Below, one piece after another: positions 31,327-40,335 of a stretch of 64,000 nucleotides of DNA. The notes beneath the pieces were generated by a model that was not told where the DNA came from, searched no databases, and saw only the letters and a program-made list of their open reading frames with translations. Where the stretch lies: NCBI RefSeq assembly GCF_001274895.1, contig NZ_CP006841.1, forward strand, positions 2,232,001-2,296,000. The letters run 5' to 3'. This stretch comes from Corynebacterium lactis RW2-5. GTDB taxonomy: Bacteria > Actinomycetota > Actinomycetes > Mycobacteriales > Mycobacteriaceae. The position numbers were made by a program, and so were the translations under genes. Every line of letters starts with the position of its first letter. Position 1 is the first letter of the stretch.

Positions 31327-32388
31327 CTATTTCTTCGCAATCACACGGGCTGCGGAGTTAACCACGAAGGTCAGCAGGAACAGCACCAGACCCGCCGACA
31401 TGTAGGCGCCGGCCTTGAGATTGTCGTTGAACTCCGGCGCCGCGTTAGCAATTGCAGTCGCGAAGGTAGTACCTCCGTCGAAAAGCGATGCGCGGAAGGC
31501 GGAGGAAGGAGAAATCACGAGGTACAGGGCCATCGTCTCACCGAGGGCGCGCCCCAGTCCGAGCATCGAGCCGGAGATGAAGCCGGACTTACCGAACGGG
31601 AGGATGGCGAGTTTTACCATCTCCCAGCGAGTAGCACCCAGCGCCAGTGAGGCCTCAATATGCCCTCGTGGAGTCTGGACAAAAACCTCACGCGTCGTAG
31701 CCGCAATCACCGGCAGAATCATAATCGCGAGGACGACACCACCTGTGAAAAGGTTACGTCCTGTTTCGAAGGCCGGGGAGTTCGGGTAAATCGCGAACAA
31801 AGGGATGAAGCCAAGAACATCGGCGAGAATTTTATACAGCCCTGACAACGCAGGCCCCAGAGCCATGAAGCCCCACAGACCGTAAACAATCGACGGGACC
31901 GCGGCCAGAAGATCAACCAGGTAACCGAGAGGCTTCACCATTGACTTCGGCGCATATGCAGTTAAGAAAATTGCAATTCCCAGCGCAACCGGCATAGCCA
32001 AAAGGAGCGCGAGAATCGACACCGAAACGGTTACCAGGAACATATTCGGGATACCGAAGTGCATTGCCGCGGTATCAGCCAAATTCCAACGGTCGGAGTA
32101 GGTAAAGAAGTTTTCTTCGTTACGGGAGATTGCTGGAACTGCGCGCAGTAGCAGGAACACTGCAATAGCGATGATAGACACGGTGACAAGCACCGACGAC
32201 CCCACAGACAGAATCCGGAAAATCCGGTCGCCTGGACGGACAACCCCAGCGTTGGAGGTGCCAAGCTCTGATTCTGGCGCGTCCGCCGCTACGGTTTGGC
32301 CTTGTTTACCTGTACGGTTTGCGGTGGTCAGAACCGGGCTGCCATCAACAGTGTCCTGATTTCCCGGGAGGGAAGACGAGGAACTCAT
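31327..32388 (-). CDS. pstC: phosphate ABC transporter permease PstC
   Basis: The first membrane subunit of the importer, 353 residues from the ATG at 32388, which follows AGGAAAGAG; an in-frame upstream start at 32433 lacks such a site. After a roughly 60-residue disordered N-terminus it has about six membrane spans and the EAA loop HIEASLALGATRWEMVKLA. It is translated after pstS in the same operon. Confidence 0.95.
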   Translation of the reverse strand: MSSSSSLPGNQDTVDGSPVLTTANRTGKQGQTVAADAPESELGTSNAGVVRPGDRIFRILSVGSSVLVTVSIIAIAVFLLLRAVPAISRNEENFFTYSDRWNLADTAAMHFGIPNMFLVTVSVSILALLLAMPVALGIAIFLTAYAPKSMVKPLGYLVDLLAAVPSIVYGLWGFMALGPALSGLYKILADVLGFIPLFAIYPNSPAFETGRNLFTGGVVLAIMILPVIAATTREVFVQTPRGHIEASLALGATRWEMVKLAILPFGKSGFISGSMLGLGRALGETMALYLVISPSSAFRASLFDGGTTFATAIANAAPEFNDNLKAGAYMSAGLVLFLLTFVVNSAARVIAKK

Positions 32389-32529
32389 GATCTCTTTCCT
32401 AGATAGAAGTGATTTGCGCTTATTCGCGAACAAAGACCGACTACTCCGACCGTTGCGCAGAGTTTAAGACTCAACGCGTTTGGTCAGAGCCAATCGGCCT
32501 TCGAGCGATTTGGCTAGATGCCTTGACAC

Positions 32530-33627
32530 TTACTTAATCGCGTCAACTGCAGCAGAGAGCTTGTCCTTGAACTCACCCTGAACTGGGATGTAGCCCAGCT
32601 TCTCAAGCTCGTCGGTCTGTCCCTTCTCCAGGACGACCTTCAGGAAGTTCTTAACCAGATCACGAGTCTGATCGTCGTAGCCAGCGGAACAGACAATCTC
32701 GTAGGTGGTCAGAACCAGCGGGTAAGCGCCGTCTTCCTTCATTGAGAACAGAGCGTCAGAGTCAACCACCATGTCGTGGCCCTCGGTCTTGAACTTGACC
32801 TTGTCCAGCGCCTTGCCGACGGTGTCCTTGTTCAGCTCAACTGGGCCGTTACCGAAGTCCAGCTTGGCAACGCCGAGCTTCTTGTCCTTAGCGAAGCCGG
32901 ACTCAACGTAGGTGATAGCTCCGTCGATCTTGGAGACCTCATCGACGACACCGGCGGAACCGTTGGCGCCCTGGCCGGTGGCGGTCGGGAAGGACTTGGA
33001 GGCCTCGTGAGTCCACTGCTCGGGAGCGGCAGCGGAGAGGAACTTCATGAAGTTCTCAGAGGTACCGGACTCCTCAGAGCGGAACACAACCTTGATGTCC
33101 TTATCCGGCAGCTTCGCGCCCTTATTTTCTTCCTCAATCTTCGGGTCATTCCACTTGGTGATCTTGCCGTCGAAGATTTCAGCGACAGTCGCCGGGGACA
33201 GCGAGAGCTCAACGCCCTCCAGGTTGTAGGCAACTGCGACTGGGCCGACAACCATCGGCAGGTGCCATGCATCGTTGTCGGAGCAACGCTTCTTTGCCTC
33301 AGCGACCTGATCCTTGCCGTCCTTCTCCTTCAGAGCGGAGTCGGAACCGGCGAAAGCGACGGTGCCGGCGATGAACTGGGTCTGGCCGGAGCCAGAACCG
33401 GTTGCGTTGTAGGACAGGGTCGAGCCGGTCTCCTCGAAGAGGGTGGCGAACAGGTCCATCGCACGCTGCTGGGAGGTAGCGCCCTCGCCCTGCAGCTGGC
33501 CAGTGGTCTCTGCCAGGCCCTCAACATCGGAAGCAGCATTGTTGCCGCCCTCAGAGCAGGCGGCCAGGGTCAGGCTTGCGACAGCAGCAAGACCCATAAC
33601 GGACGCTGCACGATTCTTCTTCAGCAC
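32530..33627 (-). CDS. pstS: phosphate-binding lipoprotein PstS
   Basis: PstS captures phosphate outside the membrane and hands it to PstCA. I start it at GTG 33627 because GGAGGAATACC precedes it and it opens a lipoprotein signal: basic KKNR, a hydrophobic stretch and the lipobox LAAC with Cys24. The 365 residues contain the phosphate-binding TGSGSGQTQFIAG loop and RSEESGTSENF. It is the first gene of pstSCAB, with a Pho-box-like repeat upstream. Confidence 0.95.
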   Translation of the reverse strand: MLKKNRAASVMGLAAVASLTLAACSEGGNNAASDVEGLAETTGQLQGEGATSQQRAMDLFATLFEETGSTLSYNATGSGSGQTQFIAGTVAFAGSDSALKEKDGKDQVAEAKKRCSDNDAWHLPMVVGPVAVAYNLEGVELSLSPATVAEIFDGKITKWNDPKIEEENKGAKLPDKDIKVVFRSEESGTSENFMKFLSAAAPEQWTHEASKSFPTATGQGANGSAGVVDEVSKIDGAITYVESGFAKDKKLGVAKLDFGNGPVELNKDTVGKALDKVKFKTEGHDMVVDSDALFSMKEDGAYPLVLTTYEIVCSAGYDDQTRDLVKNFLKVVLEKGQTDELEKLGYIPVQGEFKDKLSAAVDAIK

Positions 33628-33752
33628 GGTATTCCTCCGGTTTAAAAAGCATGTCTTAAGACAAGCGACTTGAGTGAGACAGTTCTGTGGAACCGTTTCA
33701 CTCGGTCCACTGGAGGAAGAAGCTAACGAGTCTTGGTAACTAAGAATTGTTG

Positions 33753-33774
33753 CGTACGTTAACAACTGGTGAAC
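33753..33774 (-). promoter_or_regulatory. Pho-box-like direct repeat upstream of pstS
   Basis: On the minus strand GTTCACCAGTT-GTTAACGTACG is an 11-base-period direct repeat of GTT(C/A)AC. It resembles the actinobacterial PHO box that binds PhoP-type regulators. It lies about 125 bases upstream of the pstS start. The rest of the 33628-33934 spacer holds the pstS promoter and no gene I can see. Confidence 0.55.
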
Positions 33775-33934
33775 GCCAAAGTAAATCTGTGGGCGCGGTC
33801 CGATTTACCTGGTGAGAACCTGAAAAACCGCTTTAAAACGGGGGCAGTCCAGGGGGAAGATTTCCTACCCCTTAAGCTGATTCATCACCGCGATACAAGC
33901 AATTTCGACGCCAACTACACGCCTGCTACCAGTG

Positions 33935-34849
33935 TCACACGCCGTACATCACATCGCGCCGAGACACCTCAAACCCCACTTTCTCGTAGGTACCAATCGC
34001 CGCGGAGTTGTCACCCTCCACGTAGAGAATTACCTCTTCAGCACCCCGCTTTCGCAGATGCGACAGGCCGATATTAGTTAACCAACGTCCCAGCCCGCGC
34101 CTCCGAGCCCGCGTGGCCAGGCCAATCACATAGACCTCTCCAGTCGGTTTTTCAGCCTCCGCGTGCCACTTAGTCCAATGGAAACCACAGATTGAGTCGG
34201 CAGCATCCTCCCCTCCCGCGATATCCGCCGCGAAGAACACGCCCTCCTCATCGAACCACTCCGTGTCACGCGCGCGCTGCAGCTGCTCCTCGGACCAACC
34301 GCCCTGCTCCGGATGCCAATCGAACGCCTCATTGTTCACCGACAGCCACGCGCGATCGACCGCCGCGCTCCCCCAGCGCCGGCGCGCGGCCGCCAGATTC
34401 ACCGCCTCCACGTCATCTCGCTTCACGACACCACCTTCAGTCGCATCCAGTCCCTGCGCATCAATGGACATCTGCAGAAGCTCACGTACTACACGGCGGC
34501 CAGTCAACTCCGCGAGCCGCGCGGCTCCACCGATATCACCGTGCGCCCAAATGGGCAGTCGATCGCCGACCTCGTTATCGATATAAGCGAGCAGCGCAGC
34601 CCCGACGCCGGACTTCCTAGACTCCGGGTCGACGACCATCTCGATTGCATCGGGGGCGACCCCGGCGAAGCCCAGATATGTACCGCCCTCCCGGACCGCG
34701 AAGTGGCGGTGGCCGAAGGAAGCGTCGTCAAGCCCGCGGACAAAGGCCTCACCCAGCGGTTCCACGCCATCGGCGGTGATGGCGCGCCCCAGGATGTCGT
34801 GCACCTGAGGCAGGTCCAAATCGGATTCGAAGAGCTCCACTACATTCAT
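33935..34849 (-). CDS. mshD: mycothiol synthase (acetyltransferase) MshD
   Basis: MshD acetylates Cys-GlcN-Ins to finish mycothiol, the main low-molecular-weight thiol of actinobacteria. The 304 residues form two tandem GNAT domains (about 1-140 and 150-304). The second carries the MshD signatures NNEAFDWHPEQGGW, the GFHWTK strand and GLATRARRRGLGRWLT acetyl-CoA binding. It presumably works with the mycothiol peroxidase at 51.1 kb. TATAGG eight bases before the ATG suggests a leaderless mRNA. Confidence 0.93.
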   Translation of the reverse strand: MNVVELFESDLDLPQVHDILGRAITADGVEPLGEAFVRGLDDASFGHRHFAVREGGTYLGFAGVAPDAIEMVVDPESRKSGVGAALLAYIDNEVGDRLPIWAHGDIGGAARLAELTGRRVVRELLQMSIDAQGLDATEGGVVKRDDVEAVNLAAARRRWGSAAVDRAWLSVNNEAFDWHPEQGGWSEEQLQRARDTEWFDEEGVFFAADIAGGEDAADSICGFHWTKWHAEAEKPTGEVYVIGLATRARRRGLGRWLTNIGLSHLRKRGAEEVILYVEGDNSAAIGTYEKVGFEVSRRDVMYGV

Positions 34850-34928
34850 GAGCCCACCCTATACAAACCCTGACTGGCAAGGAGTCCGCAGCTTCGGTCG
34901 AATTCGGTGAATGCGGTACTAATAGAGT

Positions 34929-35786
34929 GTGCCCACATCTCGACGACTCTTGAAGGTTGGCGGCTCCGTTCTCGCCGTCGCAGCGCTCCTGGTGACTGCG
35001 GACGCGGGCTTTGCCGCGCACGCGGAGCAATCCCTGTCAGAGCAGATTCGCAAGACCGCGCATCTTGAAATGACGCCCTATGTAAGCATCGCGGGCAAGG
35101 CGTACACATCGTCGTTCTTTACGGGTAAGTGGAGCTCGGTGAACTCGCGCATCCGCGACGTCGAGGTCCCCGGCTTTGGACTGGTCTCCCTCGAATACGG
35201 CGCGGTGAATGTGCAGATCCCGAAGGAATCCGTGTGGTCGGGTCAATTCGGGGAGTCGAAGACGAAGCAGTACTTCACCAAATTGGGGCTCGACGGGCTA
35301 TCGCTCGGGCGAAAGATGGGGCTGAGCGACCTCGTTATTCAGCCATTGGAGGACTCCTCACCGGCTGGCGGTTGGGAGACCGAGGCACTGTTCGAGGCCA
35401 CCCCGAAAGACTGGAAGACCGCCGCTAAAGTCGCGGTGAAACTACGCATCGTCCAGGGAGACGTAATAATTACGCCGATCGACATTGTCGCTACACCAAA
35501 GGGCTCGGAGGCGACGAGCCTGGGCGACCCGGAGGAGCTGTCGGAGGCAGACCGGAAGACCGTTCTTGAGACGTTCTCGCTCACGCTGCGCGGCGATGAC
35601 ATTCCGCTAGGCATGCCGGCGACTCGCATCTTTGTGTCCGGCGGCACTGTGACCATTGAGGGTGAGCAGATTATGTGCACCGTCTCGCCGGCGAATTTCA
35701 TGCCCCCGACCTCACGGGATGCGGCGGAGCTATCTGCGAAGTCGGCGGAGAAGCTGCCGGCGAGCAACTGCCGCGTGCGCCGCTGA
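34929..35786 (+). CDS. LmeA-like DUF2993 secreted phospholipid-binding protein
   Basis: The 285-residue protein starts with an N-terminal signal or anchor helix (about 11-28) and is otherwise a DUF2993 domain. The mycobacterial relative LmeA binds phospholipids in the cell envelope and affects lipomannan elongation. KVGGSVLAVAALLVTADAGF and the repeated amphipathic strands fit that family. The start is GTG six bases after TACTAA, so a leaderless transcript is likely. It is divergent from mshD. Confidence 0.78.
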   Translation: MPTSRRLLKVGGSVLAVAALLVTADAGFAAHAEQSLSEQIRKTAHLEMTPYVSIAGKAYTSSFFTGKWSSVNSRIRDVEVPGFGLVSLEYGAVNVQIPKESVWSGQFGESKTKQYFTKLGLDGLSLGRKMGLSDLVIQPLEDSSPAGGWETEALFEATPKDWKTAAKVAVKLRIVQGDVIITPIDIVATPKGSEATSLGDPEELSEADRKTVLETFSLTLRGDDIPLGMPATRIFVSGGTVTIEGEQIMCTVSPANFMPPTSRDAAELSAKSAEKLPASNCRVRR

Positions 35787-35855
35787 GCGGTTAGTGGGCT
35801 CTTGGACGGCTGCCGGTTCGGGCGAAACCTGCATGTATGCGTAGAGTATGAAGAC

Positions 35856-36548
35856 ATGACCGAAAACAATGTCAGCGACAACAACGCAAACACACCAGAG
35901 CACGCCGCTGATGCGACGCAGCCGACACAAGGCCAGCGCCTCGACGGCAACGAGGCCGTCAACCGCGCAGCCGAGCAGGCAAAGACCACCTCGACTCGGA
36001 ACATCACCGACCTGCTGGATTTGCCCATCGCGGACGAAACCGCGAACCTGCGCTACGGACCGAATCTTCACGACGGCCTCCTCGCCCTCCTCCCGCTCGT
36101 AGGCGTGTGGCGCGGCGAAGGCCAGGCCAACACGGTTGTCGACGGCGAGTACAACTTCGGGCAGCAGATTGTTTTCAGCCACGACGGCGAAAACTACCTG
36201 AAGTACGAGTCCCGCTTCTGGAAGCTCGACGACAAGGGCAAGCCCGCAGGCCCCGACCTGCGCGAGTCCGGATTCTGGCGGATTAACGAAAAGGACGAAA
36301 TTGAGTTCATCTGCACCCACTCCACCGGCGTCGTAGAGATTTACTACGGCAATCCGGTCTCCGAGCGCGCCTGGGAACTGCAGGCCGCCTCCACCATGGT
36401 TACCGCCACAGGCCCCGCGGAGCTCGGCCCGGGCAAGCGCCTCTACGGTCTCATGCCGAACAACGATCTCGGCTGGGTCGACGAGCGACTGCGGGACGAC
36501 GAGTTCGTGCCGCGCATGTCCGCGCAGCTCCAGCGCTACGCGGGCTAA
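35856..36548 (+). CDS. ferric nitrobindin-like (FABP/UPF0678 family) protein
   Basis: The 230-residue protein has a roughly 65-residue disordered N-terminus and a ten-strand beta-barrel of the nitrobindin/THAP4 type, with the hallmark GVWRGEG (83-89). Heme-binding nitrobindins have a His near the C-terminus before a short Leu/Ala-rich helix. Here the matching stretch VPRMSAQLQR has Arg-Met, so heme binding is doubtful. That loss is known in corynebacterial members. ATG 35856 was chosen over an in-frame ATG at 35802 because the barrel family starts after it and TAGAGT precedes it. Confidence 0.82.
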   Translation: MTENNVSDNNANTPEHAADATQPTQGQRLDGNEAVNRAAEQAKTTSTRNITDLLDLPIADETANLRYGPNLHDGLLALLPLVGVWRGEGQANTVVDGEYNFGQQIVFSHDGENYLKYESRFWKLDDKGKPAGPDLRESGFWRINEKDEIEFICTHSTGVVEIYYGNPVSERAWELQAASTMVTATGPAELGPGKRLYGLMPNNDLGWVDERLRDDEFVPRMSAQLQRYAG

Positions 36549-36572
36549 CTCGCAGGGCGGCCCTGAGGCTTC

Positions 36573-37460
36573 CTACTGGGCGGCCAGCGCCTCGTCGCAC
36601 AGGCCCCGGAACTCGGCCTCGGCAGCCTCGTCGGGCTGCCGGATTGGCTCGCCGTCGATACTGCTGACCACAACGGCGATACGCACCGACGAGACCAGCC
36701 ACACTGCATCCGCCGTGTAGAGATCGTCGGGGGTAAGCACCGCAGGGGTAACCTTCCAGCCCTTTTCCGCGGCTGCCTCGAACAGCGCCGCCTGAGTCGT
36801 CCCCGGCAGCACTCCCTCGCCCGGGTTGGGCGTAAGCAATTCTTTGCCCCGGACCACGATAATCGTCGAGGTCGGACCCTCCAGCAGGTTTCCCTCTGCG
36901 GAGGTGAAAATGACATCGTCGAATCCCTTGCCCTTGGCGTACCTCAGCGCAGCCATATTCGCGGCGTAGGACAGGGTCTTCGCACCGATGAGAGCCCACG
37001 GCGCGCGGCTACCGAGATTCAGCGAAAAGCCGCGCTCGGCCAGCATGACCTTCACCGGCTTCGTCCGTGACTCCACTATCTTCTCCGCGGAGCTGGCCAG
37101 CACGTAACCGGTCGGCGTCCCCGTTGATTCACGGCCACGGGAGTACACCCACCGCAAAGTGGCATCGGAATGCACGCCCTTGCGTTCCAATTCCCCCAGC
37201 GCGAGCGCCGTCGCATCGCGCCACTGATCCAAATCCGGAGTGGGCAGGTCGAGCATCAGCGCGGAAGATGCGAAACGCTTCTCATGCCGATCCGTATTGC
37301 ACGTATGCCCTTGCCTGACCAGCAGAGTTTCGAAAACTCCGTCGCCACGGATAGCGCCTAGGTCATCGGCGTAGAGGAACGCGGCGCCCGCGTCGAGCGT
37401 GCGTGGCCCGTCGGGTGCGAAGACATCGACAAGTACGAGATCTGAGAGGGAATCGGTCAT
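36573..37460 (-). CDS. pabC: aminodeoxychorismate lyase / class IV aminotransferase
   Basis: The protein is a fold-type IV PLP enzyme. The likely role is release of pyruvate from 4-amino-4-deoxychorismate to give p-aminobenzoate for folate. The PLP lysine is Lys161 in GAKTLSYAANM, and RGDGVFETLLV (38-48) and EGPTSTIIV are typical. Branched-chain or D-amino-acid aminotransferases share these motifs. The adjacent folate-binding ygfZ gene supports the PabC call. Its promoter overlaps that of ygfZ in a 41-base gap. Confidence 0.78.
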   Translation of the reverse strand: MTDSLSDLVLVDVFAPDGPRTLDAGAAFLYADDLGAIRGDGVFETLLVRQGHTCNTDRHEKRFASSALMLDLPTPDLDQWRDATALALGELERKGVHSDATLRWVYSRGRESTGTPTGYVLASSAEKIVESRTKPVKVMLAERGFSLNLGSRAPWALIGAKTLSYAANMAALRYAKGKGFDDVIFTSAEGNLLEGPTSTIIVVRGKELLTPNPGEGVLPGTTQAALFEAAAEKGWKVTPAVLTPDDLYTADAVWLVSSVRIAVVVSSIDGEPIRQPDEAAEAEFRGLCDEALAAQ

Positions 37461-37501
37461 AGAGCCAGCATATTCCGTCGGATTCTGGTTAACATGTTGG
37501 G

Positions 37502-38653
37502 GTGAGTGTTGAATATGTAAGTCCTCTGCTCTCTCACGTGCCGGGCGCAGCCGCCGCGGATGTCGCGGATACTACGGATTTTGCCGCCGCGGGCGAAAAT
37601 GCCTCTATCGGTGACTGGCACTCGGCCGTAGCCTGGCACTACGGCGATCCGCTGGTGGAGCAGCGACACCTCCAGGAAGACTGCGGAGTCGTCGACCGCT
37701 CTCACTACCGGGTCATCGAAGTCACCGGCGACGATCGACTGACCTACCTCAACACGCTTTTTTCCCAGAAGGTCGACGATGCCCAGCCCGGCACCGTCAC
37801 GGAGGCGCTCAATCTGGATGCGAATGGGCATGTCCAGCACCATATGACAGTGACAATCCTTGAATCCTCTGTGCTTATCGACGTTGCCCCGTCCGGGTTC
37901 GAATCGCTCCTGAAGTACCTCTACATGATGGTCTTCTGGTCGAAGGTCGAAATTACTGAAGCCCAGCGCGCGATTATCTCGGTGATGGGCCCTCGGGCAC
38001 CCGAAACGCTGGTTGCCGCCGGCCTGGCTTTCCCACAGGTGGGTAAGGCGGCGCCGGTAGGCAACTCGGTTGTCAGACACCTGCCCTGGCCTGCGGGAGG
38101 TCGCGTCGATGTCCTAGTTCGTCGAGAGGATCTGGCTGGAGCGTGGGATGCGCTTGTCAACGCGGGTGCAGCCCCAGTCGGTCTGATGGGCTGGGAGGCC
38201 GAGCGCGTCGTGTCCCTGCGGCCCGAGATGGGCCTGGATATCGACGAGAAGATGATTCCGCATGAGGCACCGCGATGGATTGCCTCGGAGTTCGATACGG
38301 CCGCAGTCCACCTGAATAAGGGCTGCTACCGAGGCCAGGAGACGGTCTCGCGTGTGCATAATGTTGGCCGCTCCCCACGAGTTACCGTGATGCTGCAGCT
38401 GGACGGATCGGCGACGCTGCCGTCGACGGGCGATGCCGTTATGGCCGGCAAGCGCTCGGTGGGGCGAATGGGAACGGTGGTTCAACATGCGGACTTCGGA
38501 CCGATCGCCCTGGCCCTGGTAAAACGCTCCGCCCAGGAACGGGAGGATCTCACGGTCGGAGAATGTGCGGTATCCGTGGATCCCGCCTCGATTGACCGCA
38601 TTGAGCAGCTGCCGCCGGGGCGCGTTGCCATGAACCGACTTCGGGGGAAGTAA
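37502..38653 (+). CDS. ygfZ: folate-binding YgfZ/GcvT-like protein
   Basis: YgfZ proteins bind tetrahydrofolate and help iron-sulfur enzymes mature or recover from oxidation. The signature KGCYRGQE is at 273-280 with Cys275. The 383-residue length and the N-terminal DRSHYRVIEVTGDDRLTYLNTLFSQ region fit. The GTG start lies six bases after TAACAT, consistent with a leaderless mRNA. Confidence 0.9.
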   Translation: MSVEYVSPLLSHVPGAAAADVADTTDFAAAGENASIGDWHSAVAWHYGDPLVEQRHLQEDCGVVDRSHYRVIEVTGDDRLTYLNTLFSQKVDDAQPGTVTEALNLDANGHVQHHMTVTILESSVLIDVAPSGFESLLKYLYMMVFWSKVEITEAQRAIISVMGPRAPETLVAAGLAFPQVGKAAPVGNSVVRHLPWPAGGRVDVLVRREDLAGAWDALVNAGAAPVGLMGWEAERVVSLRPEMGLDIDEKMIPHEAPRWIASEFDTAAVHLNKGCYRGQETVSRVHNVGRSPRVTVMLQLDGSATLPSTGDAVMAGKRSVGRMGTVVQHADFGPIALALVKRSAQEREDLTVGECAVSVDPASIDRIEQLPPGRVAMNRLRGK

Positions 38654-38656
38654 ATA

Positions 38657-38685
38657 TTGGTTGGTGCGCTCCAACCTAATTTTTT
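38657..38685 (+). terminator. terminator after ygfZ
   Basis: GGTTGG pairs with CCAACC around a six-base loop, followed by TAATTTTTTC. Confidence 0.7.
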
Positions 38686-38888
38686 CGTACTTTTTTCATT
38701 TGGCGTTTTTGCAGGTAGATGCGGATAACATCCGTTTTAGAGGGGTGACACGGCCCTGTTTAGGTATGCCCGCGTCAACTCTTGACCTTTTTATCGGCTA
38801 TGGTGTCTTACAGGAATTGACGCAATAGACATAAGTGGGTCGGCCGCATCCCCGTGCCGGCCCACGGATTACACAAGGGGGTCAGGCC

Positions 38889-39071
38889 ATGGGTCGCGGC
38901 CGTGCGAAGGCAAAACAGGCGAAGGTTGCCCGTCAGCTGAAGTACGATTCTCCAGAAATGGATTTGGAGCGTCTCCAGCGGGAACTCGTCGGCAAGTCGA
39001 ACGAGTCCGATCAGGAAGACGATTACTCTGACTGGGAGGAATGGGCCTCAGGCGCAGATGATCACCGTTAG
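38889..39071 (+). CDS. DUF3073 small protein
   Basis: The 60-residue protein begins MGRGRAKAKQAKVARQLKY, a very basic stretch, and ends with an acidic Asp/Glu/Trp-rich tail. This is the DUF3073 pattern found across actinobacteria. The function is unknown. A GGGGGTC site precedes ATG 38889, so the in-frame ATG at 38835 is not the start. The upstream spacer 38686-38888 shows a short CGGAT-AAC-ATCCG hairpin (38722-38734) followed by TTTT and a TTGACC hexamer at about 38780, probably promoter and leader. Confidence 0.85.
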   Translation: MGRGRAKAKQAKVARQLKYDSPEMDLERLQRELVGKSNESDQEDDYSDWEEWASGADDHR

Positions 39072-39098
39072 TGGTCCTCGATGCCACTCTTAAATATC

Positions 39099-39134
39099 GA
39101 AAAACGCGCACTCGCTTTTGAGTGCGCGTTTTTC
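39099..39134. terminator. bidirectional terminator between DUF3073 and purM
   Basis: GAAAAACGCGCACTC and GAGTGCGCGTTTTTC form a perfect 15-base stem with a six-base loop and flanking A/T-runs. Confidence 0.95.
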
Positions 39135-39175
39135 TTTGCGCCCCGGGGCGCGTATAGGCCCAGGGCGAAAGCAGC

Positions 39176-40240
39176 CTAGAAGCGCGGGTGGCTGCCGGTG
39201 AGAACAGCGCCCTCCTCGCCCTCGGCGGTAGCACGGACGGTGCCGAGCTCCCACGCGTCGATGTGGCGGGCGGTCAGCAGAGCTAGCGCGCGGTCTCGGT
39301 CCTCGGCGGAGACGATCGCAACCATGCCGATGCCCATGTTGAAGGTCTTCTCCATCTCCTCGCGGGCGACGTTGCCCAGCTCGGCGATCGTCTTGAAAAT
39401 TGGGCCCGGGGTCCAGGTCGCGCGGCTCATGTCGGCGGTCAGCCCCTCCGGCATGATGCGAACCATGTTGCCCACCAGTCCGCCGCCGGTGACGTGACAG
39501 AAGGTACGGACCTCGGCCTCGTTCATCAGGGCCAGGCAGTCCTTGGCGTAAATCTTGGTCGGCTCGAGCATCTCCTCGCCGAGAGTACGGCCGAAGTCCT
39601 CGACATAGGCGTCGAGCTCCAGTCCGGCCTTCTCCAGCAGGACGTGGCGGGCCAGGGAGTAGCCGTTGGAGTGCAAGCCGGACGAGGCCATCGCGATGAT
39701 GACATCGCCCTCGCGGACGCGGTCCGGACCGAGAACCTTGTCCTCCTCGACGACGCCGACACCGGTCGCGGAGACGTCGTACTCGTCCGGATCCATCACG
39801 CCCGGGTGCTCCGCGGTCTCGCCGCCGAGCAGGGCGCAACCGGCCTGGACGCAACCTTCCGCGATACCGGAGACGATCTCCGCCACGTGCTCCGGGACAA
39901 CCTTGCCGATCGCAATGTAGTCCTGCAGGAACAGCGGCTCTGCACCGCAGACGACGAGGTCGTCGACCACCATTGCAACGAGGTCGAGGCCAATCGTGTC
40001 ATGCTTGCCGACGGCCTGCGCGACGGCGAGCTTCGTACCAACGCCGTCGGAGGATGCGGCGAGCAGCGGCTTTTCGTAGTTGCCGAGGGCGAACAGGCCT
40101 GCGAATCCGCCGAGTCCACCGCGGACCTCGGGACGGGTCGCCTTCTTCGCGATCGGGGCGAATAGTTCGACGGCGCGGTCGCCTGCTTCGATGTCGACGC
40201 CGGCTGCGGCGTAGGAGGCACCAGAAACGTTCTCAGTCAT
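39176..40240 (-). CDS. purM: phosphoribosylformylglycinamidine cyclo-ligase
   Basis: PurM closes the imidazole ring to aminoimidazole ribonucleotide, the fifth step of purine synthesis. The N-terminal YAAAGVDIEAGDRAVELF and the ATP-binding SDGVGTKLAVA and GDRDR-type blocks are visible. The 354 residues are of normal length. It lies downstream of purF with a 95-base gap that contains a GC hairpin. It contains one CGTCGGCAAGC copy (40003). Confidence 0.97.
   Translation of the reverse strand: MTENVSGASYAAAGVDIEAGDRAVELFAPIAKKATRPEVRGGLGGFAGLFALGNYEKPLLAASSDGVGTKLAVAQAVGKHDTIGLDLVAMVVDDLVVCGAEPLFLQDYIAIGKVVPEHVAEIVSGIAEGCVQAGCALLGGETAEHPGVMDPDEYDVSATGVGVVEEDKVLGPDRVREGDVIIAMASSGLHSNGYSLARHVLLEKAGLELDAYVEDFGRTLGEEMLEPTKIYAKDCLALMNEAEVRTFCHVTGGGLVGNMVRIMPEGLTADMSRATWTPGPIFKTIAELGNVAREEMEKTFNMGIGMVAIVSAEDRDRALALLTARHIDAWELGTVRATAEGEEGAVLTGSHPRF
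40003..40013 (-). repeat. CGTCGGCAAGC word (in purM)
   Basis: Exact copy on the minus strand, sense to purM, read as Val-Gly-Lys-His at residues 78-80. Confidence 0.8.
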
Positions 40241-40264
40241 TAGAGGTTCTCGCTTAGGCTTTCT

Positions 40265-40281
40265 CGGGCCTTTCAGGCCCG
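40265..40281 (-). other. intercistronic hairpin between purF and purM
   Basis: CGGGCCT-TTC-AGGCCCG is a perfect seven-base stem without a U-run on the minus strand. It is more likely an mRNA processing or stability element than a terminator. Confidence 0.5.
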
Positions 40282-40335
40282 GGTTTGTATCTGCGGGTTT
40301 TGTGAAACTGCGGGGTATTGGGGTGGATAGCGATT

